Below, one piece after another: positions 35,545 through 44,460 of a stretch of DNA of 64,000 bases. How positions within the stretch are numbered: the first letter of the stretch is position 1; every line of letters starts with the position of its first letter. The position numbers and the translations under genes were made by a program. The DNA is from Flagellimonas sediminis (GTDB taxonomy: Bacteria > Bacteroidota > Bacteroidia > Flavobacteriales > Flavobacteriaceae), in assembly GCF_010500845.1 (NCBI RefSeq), contig NZ_JAAAMI010000004.1, positions 310,001 to 374,000 on the forward strand, read 5' to 3'. Below the pieces are notes generated by a model, which was not told where the DNA came from, did not search any database, and worked only from the letters and a program-made list of their open reading frames with translations.

Positions 35545-36837
35545 TCAATTAACGGAATCCGCGTATTCATCCAATAGCGCGATTGCCTTGTAAAGTACCC
35601 CGGCAGAACCTCGAAAAGTTCCTGAACCTTCCGGTTTGTTGTCCACGGTATACCATTCATAGAACCCATTGTTCTTTACAACCCTGTCGGTCATGGGCAA
35701 CAACTGTTCATACGCTTCCTTTATGAATCCATTCTTTATCAATTCTTGAATCATACGCCCGCCAAACCATGTCCAGTCCCCTCCGTTTTGATAACCATAG
35801 GGGTACATGCCCTTGTTTTCAAATGCCCATTCGGGATAAGGTGGATATAAAGTCAATCCAATGGATCCTGCCCCAGAAGCTTTTACGTTGGTGATCATTT
35901 TGTCCAACGATACTCTTATTTGATCTTTGGTCAAAAGTCCGGCCTCAATGGCCACCGCAGTGCCGCCGTGATAATAAATTTCGTTTTCATTAAAATCCTT
36001 GGGGTAGGGAGAGGCATCAAGATATACATGAGGAATAAATTTTTGATTCTTCTTATCCCACAATCCCTTCATGGTATTCTTTGCAATTTTTTTTCTGATT
36101 TTTTCCCATTTTACGGAGGTCTCGGGAATCACTTCCATCATATTATCAAGAGCGATAAGCATCATGGCATTGTCATAGATGTCTACACAGTAGCTGGTAT
36201 CATCCGTAATGTAGACGCCCCATGGGTGCGTGTGTTGCACATCACCCCAATCTGCAGTAGTGGCCCCATAGATAAGTCCAAATTTATCGCTCCAACGATG
36301 ATCTAACAGAAATTGCATGGCCATTTCCATGCGTTGTGCCACGGTATACTCACCTACCATTTTATTTAGAAAATGGAGGTTCCCCGTTTTCTTCACATAC
36401 TTGTACACGGCTTGTACCAAAGAGCTTTCATGATCTGTTTCCACTGTATTTTTGTGTCCACAATAATCGGGTTCCAGATCAGAATAAATGTAGGTATATC
36501 CTCCCTCCTGCTTCACTGCCTTTTCTTTGGGGATAAATCCATCTATTATGTTTCCATCTTCGCCTTGGAGCCGAAAAAAGACCAAAAGGTTCTCCTCAAG
36601 TACAACGGGGTCAAATACCTCCGCGGAAAGTTCAATAAACGTGTTGTAGTCCCTAATCCAAACTTCTCCGTACCCATCCCCTGCATTAAAACCGGTCTTT
36701 ACAATATCTAGGGCTCTTCGTTGTACCTCATCAAAGTTTTTATTGGTTTTGATCATCAGGGCCAAATCTGCATCTTGCCTTTGTGCCTGACCAACCGTGA
36801 AGCATAGTATGGCCATCGCCACTAAAATTCTATCCAT
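35545..36837 (-). CDS. secreted (alpha/alpha)6-barrel glycoside hydrolase, family not assigned
   Basis: A 430-residue protein with a signal peptide (cut about after GQAQ). Helical repeats and conserved aromatic/acid segments fit an (alpha/alpha)6 toroid hydrolase: YGEVWIRDYNTFIEL, ETDHESSLVQAVYKY, TADWGDVQHTHPWG, YCVDIYDNAMMLIAL and YPYGYQNGGDWTWFGGRMI. The acidic residues in IRDY and DWGD are candidate catalytic groups. I cannot place it in a numbered GH family. It is probably the last gene of the minus-strand operon begun by the PSD1 protein, 50 bp after the cytochrome gene. Confidence 0.72.
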   Translation of the reverse strand: MDRILVAMAILCFTVGQAQRQDADLALMIKTNKNFDEVQRRALDIVKTGFNAGDGYGEVWIRDYNTFIELSAEVFDPVVLEENLLVFFRLQGEDGNIIDGFIPKEKAVKQEGGYTYIYSDLEPDYCGHKNTVETDHESSLVQAVYKYVKKTGNLHFLNKMVGEYTVAQRMEMAMQFLLDHRWSDKFGLIYGATTADWGDVQHTHPWGVYITDDTSYCVDIYDNAMMLIALDNMMEVIPETSVKWEKIRKKIAKNTMKGLWDKKNQKFIPHVYLDASPYPKDFNENEIYYHGGTAVAIEAGLLTKDQIRVSLDKMITNVKASGAGSIGLTLYPPYPEWAFENKGMYPYGYQNGGDWTWFGGRMIQELIKNGFIKEAYEQLLPMTDRVVKNNGFYEWYTVDNKPEGSGTFRGSAGVLYKAIALLDEYADSVN

Positions 36838-36887
36838 CTTTTTATTTTATCCATTTAGGCCCTGCCGAGCACTATTTTTAGAGGCAA

Positions 36888-38300
36888 TCAAGGCACCTCA
36901 ACCGGAGCTTCATCATCCATCCCTAATCCAAAATCAATTTGTAAATCGGGTCTATTTTTATACAAGTCCGCCAGTGCTGCCCTGGAAACATTGGTTTCCC
37001 ACAGGTATAAGCTTTTTAGTTCAGGTAAACTTTCAAAAGTTGCTATACTTTCATCGCCAATAGCCGTTCCGTAAACCTTCAACAGTCTTAACCTTTTAAG
37101 GTTTACGAGCTTTTTGATTTCTTTATCCGTAACAGGGGTATTATCAATTTCCAGAACTTCCAAGTTTATGCAGGTTTCAATCAGGTTCATTTCAACTTCT
37201 CCTATGGGAATTCCACTAAGGTCCAATTCAACAATGTTATTGGCCACTTTTTGCAAGTTGACAAGAACACTGGAATCATAGGTAGGTGGCTTGAACATAT
37301 CCACAGAAATGGCGTTGGAATTTGCCGCAATCCTGTTCAATGAAAGGTAATTGGTAGCCAAATCTTGAATTACGCTGTCCTCCACTTTTGGAAATGCCGC
37401 CCACTTGCTCATGGGATCCCCCATCATCATTGATTTTATGAGACCGATCAATGGTTCCGGTTCTATCAGGTCTGACAATCGCTCTTTATCAGATGCACCA
37501 AGGGCAATCCATCGTTCCAAAATTTCCTTTTCATCGTCGGTCAATTGTGTTTTACCTTCAGGTGGCATATGATTTTCGTCTTCCAAAGGAATATGCAAAC
37601 GTTTTATCATTTCACTTTCTTCGGGCTTTCCGGGCACCAATGTTTTACCATTCTTTCCCCCTTTTAAAATCATATCAATAGATGTCATCAATAACTGGCC
37701 CTTCTGCTTGTTCGGGTTATGGCAACCCACACATTTGTCCTTTAACATAGGTTCGATAATGTCGGTATAAACAAGTGGATTTTCGGGTATCTGCTTTTCC
37801 CTCACACTTTTAGGAAGTGCCAGAAAATCTTCACCATGGGTCAACATTCCCCCATAATGTGCCGTTATAACAATGACAACAAGCAATAATGCCAAAGGTA
37901 CCTTAAGCAACGTCTTTGGCTTTACATCCAATTCCGATAGTGAATACCACCCCATCGCGGTTAAGGCAACCCCAGCTCCAAGCCATTGGTGCCATACAAG
38001 CAAACTCCCTTTAGCCGTAGTTTCATGACCCAAAAAAAAACCGGATACAGCCGTTAATAAAGCAGATAGTGCTGCGATTGCCAAAAGTAGCCGAGGAACC
38101 TTCTTCCCCGTCAATCCCAAAAAAATGGCCAAAATCAATAGTACTATGGGAAAATGGAGCAATACGGGATGCCAATGACCCAACCAAGAAACCAAACTTG
38201 GCAACGTTATATATGATTGAAAAACAAGACAAAAAACAAGAAATACCGAAAGGGCCAACATGGTATAATTAAGCAATCGATATAAAGTGTCATCTTTCAT
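36888..38300 (-). CDS. membrane protein with cytochrome c heme site and leucine-rich repeats
   Basis: A 470-residue three-part protein. About five membrane helices occupy residues 12-148 (DUF2231-like, with GHWHPVLLHFPIV). A Planctomycete-type cytochrome C domain follows, with heme motif CVGCH at 190-194 and an MPPEGK distal loop that may give the Met ligand. The C-terminal 120 residues are leucine-rich repeats (NIVELDLSGIPIGEVEMNL, LEVLEIDNTPVTD, LRLLKVYGTAIGD, LKSLYLWETNVSR). Likely a periplasmic-facing electron carrier anchored in the inner membrane. It follows the DUF1501 gene by 4 bp. Confidence 0.85.
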   Translation of the reverse strand: MKDDTLYRLLNYTMLALSVFLVFCLVFQSYITLPSLVSWLGHWHPVLLHFPIVLLILAIFLGLTGKKVPRLLLAIAALSALLTAVSGFFLGHETTAKGSLLVWHQWLGAGVALTAMGWYSLSELDVKPKTLLKVPLALLLVVIVITAHYGGMLTHGEDFLALPKSVREKQIPENPLVYTDIIEPMLKDKCVGCHNPNKQKGQLLMTSIDMILKGGKNGKTLVPGKPEESEMIKRLHIPLEDENHMPPEGKTQLTDDEKEILERWIALGASDKERLSDLIEPEPLIGLIKSMMMGDPMSKWAAFPKVEDSVIQDLATNYLSLNRIAANSNAISVDMFKPPTYDSSVLVNLQKVANNIVELDLSGIPIGEVEMNLIETCINLEVLEIDNTPVTDKEIKKLVNLKRLRLLKVYGTAIGDESIATFESLPELKSLYLWETNVSRAALADLYKNRPDLQIDFGLGMDDEAPVEVP

Positions 38301-38304
38301 TTTA

Positions 38305-39759
38305 CTAAATTAAAAGGTCTTTTACAACGGTACCAGCAACATCCGTTAGACGAAAACGCCTGCCTTGATATTTATAGGTAAGTTGTTCATGATCTAAGCC
38401 CAGTGCATACATTAAAGTGGCATGGAAATCATTGATATGCACCGGATTTTCGACGACATTGTAACCAAATTCATCTGTCTGTCCGTAATTTAATCCAGGT
38501 TTTATGCCTCCTCCGGCCATCCAGATACTAAAAGCCCTTGGATGATGGTCCCTACCATAGTTGGTTGGATCAAACTTACCCTGACAGTAATTTCCACGGC
38601 CAAATTCACCACCCCATATGACCAAGGTATCTTCCAACATTCCACGTTGTTTTAAATCCAAGACGAGGGCTGCGGAGGCTTGGTCAACATCCTTGGCCTG
38701 ACCTGCCATTTCATTAGGCAAGTTTCCATGCTGGTCCCAACCTTGATGGTACAACTGTATGAACCGCACGCCATTTTCTGCCAACCTACGTGCTTGCAAT
38801 GCGTTTGCGGCATAGGTTCCCGGAACTTGACAGTCTTCGCCATAAAGTTTTATGATGGATTCCGGTTCTTTGGAAATATCCATGACATCGGGTACCGACA
38901 TCTGCATTCGATAGGCCATTTCATATTGGGCAATTCGCGATTCTATTTCATCGTCACCCGTTTCTACATGATGCAATTTATTAAGTTGGGAAACCTCGTT
39001 CAATAGATGCCGCTTGTCCGACCTTGATATACCATCGGGGTCATTAAGATAGAGAACAGGATCCTTACCGGAGCGCAACAATACCCCTTGATGTTTGGAA
39101 TCTAAAAAACCACTTGACCATAATTTGGAGTAAAGTCCCTGACTGTTGCCCTTGCCTCTTGATGTCAATACCACAAAGGATGGAAGGTTCTTATTCTCGC
39201 TTCCCAATCCGTAACTCATCCAAGAACCCATGCTTGGTCTACCTGAAATCTGGCTACCGGTCTGGAAAAAGGTAATCGCAGGATCATGGTTTATGGCTTC
39301 GGTATGCATACTTCGTATTACCGTAATCTCATCTGCAATCTTCGCAATATGGGGAAAGTAATCGCTTATCCATGTACCGCTTTGCCCATACTGATTAAAG
39401 TTGACAGCCGGTGGCATCAGCGGAAATTTGGCCTGATCTGCGGTCATACCCGTCAATCGTTGTCCATTACGAATGGATTCCGGTAAATCCTCTCCCATCC
39501 TCTTACGTAAAGTAGGTTTATAATCGAAGGATTCCAATTGCGATGGTGCCCCGGCCTGAAATAAATAAATGACCCGTTTTGCCTTTGGCGCAAAATGAGG
39601 GATGCCCAAGGGCATTTCCAATACATTTTTTTGGCTGCTGCTGAACAAATCCGGTATTAACAAAGAACCCAATGCCATGGAACCAATCCCGACACTTAAC
39701 TGTGAAAAGAAATGCCTTCTATTATGCTTTAACGGGTTTTTATCTTCATTTTTTTCCAT
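38305..39759 (-). CDS. DUF1501 protein with twin-arginine signal
   Basis: A 484-residue member of the sulfatase/alkaline-phosphatase-like DUF1501 family. The N-terminus HNRRHFFSQLSVGIGSMALGSLL is a twin-arginine-type signal, so it is probably exported folded. Family features include HFAPKAKRVIYLFQAGAPSQLESFDYKP, VIRSMHTEAINHDPA, SWMSYGLGSEN and WGGEFGRG. DUF1501 genes nearly always pair with DUF1549/DUF1553 cytochromes, as here; their biochemical role is unproved. Gap of 3 bp to the PSD1 gene upstream. Confidence 0.9.
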   Translation of the reverse strand: MEKNEDKNPLKHNRRHFFSQLSVGIGSMALGSLLIPDLFSSSQKNVLEMPLGIPHFAPKAKRVIYLFQAGAPSQLESFDYKPTLRKRMGEDLPESIRNGQRLTGMTADQAKFPLMPPAVNFNQYGQSGTWISDYFPHIAKIADEITVIRSMHTEAINHDPAITFFQTGSQISGRPSMGSWMSYGLGSENKNLPSFVVLTSRGKGNSQGLYSKLWSSGFLDSKHQGVLLRSGKDPVLYLNDPDGISRSDKRHLLNEVSQLNKLHHVETGDDEIESRIAQYEMAYRMQMSVPDVMDISKEPESIIKLYGEDCQVPGTYAANALQARRLAENGVRFIQLYHQGWDQHGNLPNEMAGQAKDVDQASAALVLDLKQRGMLEDTLVIWGGEFGRGNYCQGKFDPTNYGRDHHPRAFSIWMAGGGIKPGLNYGQTDEFGYNVVENPVHINDFHATLMYALGLDHEQLTYKYQGRRFRLTDVAGTVVKDLLI

Positions 39760-39762
39760 AAG

Positions 39763-42105
39763 CTATTCTTTGGTAATGGTTTCGTCAAGGTTGTATATGA
39801 TTTGTGCGGTGAGCATCAAGGCAGCCGTTTTGGCCTTATCCGTATCCAATTGTTCATAATCGCCTACGGCAACCAACTTTTGGGCCTCCTCCTGATTATC
39901 TTGATAAAGCGCAAGCGCATTGTGATAGTAATCCATCAATGTAGCACGTTCTTCTTCTTTTGGGGTCCTTATCAAAATGGTTTGGAACAAATCATCCACA
40001 TAACTTGAATCATTGGGAGTTTCCAGAATCATTCGCTGTGCCAAAACACGGGCCGCTTCCAACACCTGAACATCATTTTGTAATACCAATGCCTGTAAGG
40101 GGGTATTGGTCTTTTGTCTTCGTACTTCGGAAAAATCGCGATTTGGTGCATCAAAAATGGTCATTGAAGGTGGAGGGAGTGTTCGTTTCCAAAAAGTATA
40201 CAAAGACCTTCTATACAGATCTGGGCCTTGATCGGGAATATACTTGGTAAGTACTCCCCTATCCCCTCCAGCATTGGTTTCTTCCCAAAGTCCTTCAGGT
40301 TGATAAGGTCTGACACTTGGACCTCCGATCTCGCGATTTAACAATCCGCTCGTGGCAAGAATATAATCCCTGATCATTTCCCCACTCATTCTAAAGCGTG
40401 GTGCGCGGGCCAGCCATTTATTCTCGGGGTCCAATCGCTTTATCTCGGGATCTATCTCGGATTTTTGCTGATATGTATCCGACATGATTATTTTTTTTAA
40501 CAGGTATTTTATGTCCCATCCGTGCTCCATAAAATCCACTGCTAACCAATCCAACAATTCCGGATGGGTCGGCAAGCTTCCTTGCACACCAAAGTCCTCC
40601 GCTGTTTCTACAAGACCTTTTCCGAACAGCATTCCCCATATGCGATTTACAAAAACCCGTGCAGTCAAAGGATTTTCCGAATCTGTCAACCATTGGGAAA
40701 GTCCCAACCTATTTTTGGGCAGGTTTTCAGAAAATTTGAATATCGATTCTGGCATACTCGGATGCACTGAATCGGTGGGTTGGTCGTATTCCCCCCTATT
40801 TAAGATAAATGTCGTTTTTGGAGCGGCATCATTCATCACCATTACATTTAGCTGAGGAGTTTCCTTCATGTTCACAAAAGACAATATTCCTTCCGTTTCT
40901 TCCTGGGTAATGGTAATGAAAGGTGGATCCGCAAAAAAATTGTTGTTTTTTGCTTGAACGGCATCCATTTGAAGCCCTTTTTCATCCACTTGATTGAAAA
41001 AGGCAAAAACTTCAAAATAATCTTTTTGTGTAATGGCATCATACTTATGGTCATGACATCGAGCACATTCCAACGTAAGTCCCAAAATTCCCTTACCCAA
41101 CGTATTGGTTCGGTCCAGAACATAATTGGTACGATATTCCTCTTGAATAACCCCTCCTTCCTGAGTAATGGGATGGTTGCGATTAAACCCTGTGGCCAGG
41201 ATCTGTTCCTTACTGGCATTGGGCAATAAATCTCCTGCCAATTGCCACGTTAAGAAATCATTATAGGGCATATTGTTGTTAAACGCATGAATTACCCAAT
41301 CTCGCCAAGGCCACATGGTCCTGTAACTGTCGTCTTGATATCCATGCGAATCAGCATACCGGGCAACATCCAACCATGTCTGGGCCATACGTTCCCCATA
41401 GGCTTTTGAGGCCAAAAACGCATCAATGGCCTTTTCAATTCCATCCTCTTCAGTATCCTGTAAAATTTGCTTTACCACGGTTGGCTCAGGGGGTAAACCC
41501 GTAAGATCCAAACTGATCCTACGTATCAATGTTTCATAAGAAGCTTTTGCCGAGGGCTTCAAGTCATGCTCGGTCAATTTTTTAAGAATAAAATAATCTA
41601 TTTCATTGTGACCCCATTCCATGGTCTGGTCCAAAGCCATCTCCATTTTCTTGGGAGGGATAAAAGCCCAATGTTTCTCAAATTTTGCACCTTGTTCAAT
41701 CCATTTTTTGATCAATCTCTTTTCATAGGAGTTCAGGGTCAATTTTGAACCTGGTGGCGGCATGATCTTGGTAGGATCATCCGAAACGATTGATTGGTAC
41801 GCTTGACTATGTTGCGCGTTTTCGGATACAAACGCAAACTTACCAGGATTCTCTGGTAACTCTGCAAATGCCATACTTTCAATATCTAGACGAAGACCGG
41901 CCTTTCTTTTATTGGCATCAGGCCCGTGACAGGTGTAACAGTTATCCGAAAGTATGGGTTTTATGTGGAAATTATAATCCACTGTTTCAGGTAATTTCAA
42001 TTCGGCATACTCATCCTTTTCAGCAGTAAAGAGGCCTTCTTTTAGTGCATATAGGGTTCCGGCCAAGCATAAGAGAATGATAAAAACACTTATTCCCTGT
42101 TTCAT
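39763..42105 (-). CDS. PSD1/DUF1549/DUF1553 cytochrome c-domain protein
   Basis: A 780-residue exported protein: N-terminal anchor or signal (ISVFIILLCLAGTLYAL), Planctomycete-type cytochrome domain with heme motif CYTCH at 56-60 and IMPPPGSKLTL loop, DUF1549 at about 140-350 (LDLTGLPPEPT, MAQTWLDVARYADSHGYQDD) and DUF1553 at about 470-740 (FVNRIWGMLFGKGLVETAEDFG, RRSLYTFWKRTLPPPSMTIFDAP, TPLQALVLQND). Common in Planctomycetes and Verrucomicrobia beside glycosidases; less common in Bacteroidota. First gene of a minus-strand operon that appears to end with the (alpha/alpha)6 hydrolase. Confidence 0.92.
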   Translation of the reverse strand: MKQGISVFIILLCLAGTLYALKEGLFTAEKDEYAELKLPETVDYNFHIKPILSDNCYTCHGPDANKRKAGLRLDIESMAFAELPENPGKFAFVSENAQHSQAYQSIVSDDPTKIMPPPGSKLTLNSYEKRLIKKWIEQGAKFEKHWAFIPPKKMEMALDQTMEWGHNEIDYFILKKLTEHDLKPSAKASYETLIRRISLDLTGLPPEPTVVKQILQDTEEDGIEKAIDAFLASKAYGERMAQTWLDVARYADSHGYQDDSYRTMWPWRDWVIHAFNNNMPYNDFLTWQLAGDLLPNASKEQILATGFNRNHPITQEGGVIQEEYRTNYVLDRTNTLGKGILGLTLECARCHDHKYDAITQKDYFEVFAFFNQVDEKGLQMDAVQAKNNNFFADPPFITITQEETEGILSFVNMKETPQLNVMVMNDAAPKTTFILNRGEYDQPTDSVHPSMPESIFKFSENLPKNRLGLSQWLTDSENPLTARVFVNRIWGMLFGKGLVETAEDFGVQGSLPTHPELLDWLAVDFMEHGWDIKYLLKKIIMSDTYQQKSEIDPEIKRLDPENKWLARAPRFRMSGEMIRDYILATSGLLNREIGGPSVRPYQPEGLWEETNAGGDRGVLTKYIPDQGPDLYRRSLYTFWKRTLPPPSMTIFDAPNRDFSEVRRQKTNTPLQALVLQNDVQVLEAARVLAQRMILETPNDSSYVDDLFQTILIRTPKEEERATLMDYYHNALALYQDNQEEAQKLVAVGDYEQLDTDKAKTAALMLTAQIIYNLDETITKE

Positions 42106-42181
42106 CTTTGAACTTTCCTTTATTTTAAATTAGGTTGTTTTACCAACTCGAACTGAATTAAATATAGTAAAAATTAATATT

Positions 42182-42201
42182 ATGTATGTACATATGTACA
42201 T
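42182..42201. promoter_or_regulatory. GntR operator-like palindromes, site 2 (weak)
   Basis: ATGTATGTACAT (42182-42193) matches the shared operator ATGTATATACAT at 11 of 12 positions, and overlaps a perfect 16-bp palindrome ATGTACATATGTACAT (42186-42201). It lies in the 154-bp gap between the divergent PSD1 and DUF4185-like genes, so it could serve both. Confidence 0.5.
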
Positions 42202-42259
42202 TTTTAATATTTATTGAGTAGTTTTAAAGTGCTTATTATCTTCTTGGAAATCTAATTAT

Positions 42260-43399
42260 ATGATCATATCAATGTCGGGTTATTATAAAAGCACTTTTCT
42301 AAGGTTCACTGTGGTAGTACTCACAATTTATAATTTTTCGTGTGCTACACCAAATTCGAACATTACTAAAATTATCGATGCGAATATGGTATCCAATGCA
42401 GTATCCTTTGACCATTTGATCATGGTAGACAGTATAGGGGTCACAGGAGCGGATGGGGTGATTTCCTTTCCTCTAAATGACAGCATTTCCGTTTTTATGA
42501 TGGGTGATTCCTTTTTGTCGCCAGTGGTAAATCATAAAAGGGATGTGAATAGCCCAATGATCAATAACACCTTCATTTTAATCAATAAAAACAATAATGG
42601 CCATGAGGCACTCTACTCTGGCACGGAAACCAATCCCGATGCTCTATTGAAGCCTACCTATGGAAATCCTAAGGAATATTACTGGCCCGGGCATGGGTTT
42701 GAAAAAAATGGAACAATACACGTTTTTATGTCACGATTTTTGCATGGAGATTACGATTGGGGATTTCAATTTTCCGGAACAGATTATATACGGATGCGTG
42801 CAAACGACTTTAAAGTCATTTCCCAAGAAGACTTTCCCTTTTCCAATCAAAATAAGGTGCACTATGGACATTCCATGCTAAACGACGGCAAGCACATCTA
42901 TCTATACGGAGCCTTTACAGATCGGGGCATTTCCTCCCTTCATGTGGCCAGGGCCACCTTGAGTGCCGGAAATCATTTGGAAGATTTCAAATTTTACAAT
43001 GGAAAATCGTGGGACACCAATCCTATGACAAGTACTGCACTACCAGGTGTTAATCAAAGCGTTCCTGAACAGTTTTCTGTCTTCAAATACAAGAATAAGT
43101 ATGTTTTGATCTTGATGGCACGTGAATTGGGTGGGGGCAATATATTTTCTTACGTTGCCGATTCCCCAATAGGCCCATGGAAAAATGAAAAATTACTGTA
43201 CCACACGAAAGAGCAAAACAACGTAGAAGATAAGGTATTCACCTATAATGCCATGGCACATCCCCAATACATTACCGATGATCGGTTATTGGTTTCCTAT
43301 TGTGTGAATAGTTTTGATGTCAGTAAAATTCACGAAGTAGATACGGACTACTACCGTCCCAAATTTTTGTGGATCCCTCTGAATCTCATTTTGGATTAA
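42260..43399 (+). CDS. DUF4185/DUF5005-like beta-propeller lipoprotein
   Basis: A 379-residue protein with a signal peptide ending in NFSC (Cys near residue 28), thus a probable lipoprotein. Blade-like repeats resemble five-bladed propeller glycosidase-like folds: GADGVISFPLNDSISVFMMGDSF, GTIHVFMSRF, YLYGAFTDRGISSLHVARA, YVLILMARELGGGNIFSYVADSPIGPW. These fit the DUF4185 group, some members of which act on surface glycans. No catalytic residue can be fixed. The start could be the ATG at 42272. Divergent from the cytochrome operon. Confidence 0.72.
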   Translation: MIISMSGYYKSTFLRFTVVVLTIYNFSCATPNSNITKIIDANMVSNAVSFDHLIMVDSIGVTGADGVISFPLNDSISVFMMGDSFLSPVVNHKRDVNSPMINNTFILINKNNNGHEALYSGTETNPDALLKPTYGNPKEYYWPGHGFEKNGTIHVFMSRFLHGDYDWGFQFSGTDYIRMRANDFKVISQEDFPFSNQNKVHYGHSMLNDGKHIYLYGAFTDRGISSLHVARATLSAGNHLEDFKFYNGKSWDTNPMTSTALPGVNQSVPEQFSVFKYKNKYVLILMARELGGGNIFSYVADSPIGPWKNEKLLYHTKEQNNVEDKVFTYNAMAHPQYITDDRLLVSYCVNSFDVSKIHEVDTDYYRPKFLWIPLNLILD

Positions 43400-43406
43400 A
43401 ACCTAA

Positions 43407-44432
43407 CTAATCAAGTACTTCCGCCTTTTTTAGACCCACATCGGGTTTTTCCATGGCGGAAAAATAATTCTCCCTTACCACTTTTGCCGTTTTATGGTTT
43501 CCGTTATGGTCCCATCCTGGGGGCATTATTGCGTACAATAGCTTGTTCTTGAGTCCTGGTGCGTTGTACATATCCTTAAACAATGCTATGAACTCCCCGA
43601 AATATACATCGATGAAATTGCCACTGTTCACTTCACGTGTTATGCCATACTCTACTTCAATTTCCCTATCTTCCTCCTGATACGTTCCGAAAACCCGGTC
43701 CCAAATATTCAAAAGGTTACAAAAATTCGTATCCATATACAATGGGTTTCTTGCATGATGCACCCTATGATGGGATGGTGTCAGCATTATTTTATTAAGG
43801 AACCCAAATCTGGCATCCTTAATCAAATTTTCTCCCACGTGGATGAAGGCCCCATAAGTACCGTCTATAAACATGATAATGACCAAGAATTCAGGACGCA
43901 CTCCCAGTAAAATACATACGGTCGTCCTAATCGCATCGGCGTAGGGTGCCTCAAGAAAGAAATGCGCATAGACAACCGAAAGATTCATATTTTCAGGAAC
44001 ATGATGTGTTGAATGGAGACACCAAAAAAGTCGGACCTTATGCCCCCAATAGTGATATAGGAAATGGCCAAACTCCCAAACAATGTATCCGTAAATGAAC
44101 CAATACCACGTTCGGTTTGTTTTTATTATGGCATGGTCCTGGAACAACCCAATGCAAAAGGCCACCATGGCAATTGCAATAAACCTGCCTAAAAAACGGT
44201 TGAAGAGATAGATCAGGAAATTTACCTTGTAGACCTTGGTATGCGGTTTCTTATATACGAGTCCCAAAATAAACTCCAATAACATTAAAAGGGGAATGAT
44301 GGGAAGTATCAGCGCAACAATTCCATCATAGGTTTTTAAAATTCCATAGTTGCCCTCCTTCACAATTTCCATGATATTGGTTATTCCCAAAAAGCCAATT
44401 ATTTCGCGGAACACCGATTCAATAAATTCCAT
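43407..44432 (-). CDS. sterol desaturase/fatty acid hydroxylase family protein
   Basis: A 341-residue integral membrane di-iron oxygenase. The eight-histidine pattern is present: HFLYHYWGH, HSTHH, and HRVHHARN, between about four membrane helices (for example LILPIIPLLMLLEFILGLVY and RFIAIAMVAFCIGLF). It probably hydroxylates or desaturates a lipid; the substrate is unknown. It starts 28 bp after the VCBS lipoprotein and is likely in the susC-susD-VCBS transcript. Why a lipid-modifying enzyme belongs to a glycan locus is unexplained. Confidence 0.9.
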   Translation of the reverse strand: MEFIESVFREIIGFLGITNIMEIVKEGNYGILKTYDGIVALILPIIPLLMLLEFILGLVYKKPHTKVYKVNFLIYLFNRFLGRFIAIAMVAFCIGLFQDHAIIKTNRTWYWFIYGYIVWEFGHFLYHYWGHKVRLFWCLHSTHHVPENMNLSVVYAHFFLEAPYADAIRTTVCILLGVRPEFLVIIMFIDGTYGAFIHVGENLIKDARFGFLNKIMLTPSHHRVHHARNPLYMDTNFCNLLNIWDRVFGTYQEEDREIEVEYGITREVNSGNFIDVYFGEFIALFKDMYNAPGLKNKLLYAIMPPGWDHNGNHKTAKVVRENYFSAMEKPDVGLKKAEVLD

Positions 44433-44460
44433 TTAATTTTATTTAGATTATTGTATCCGA

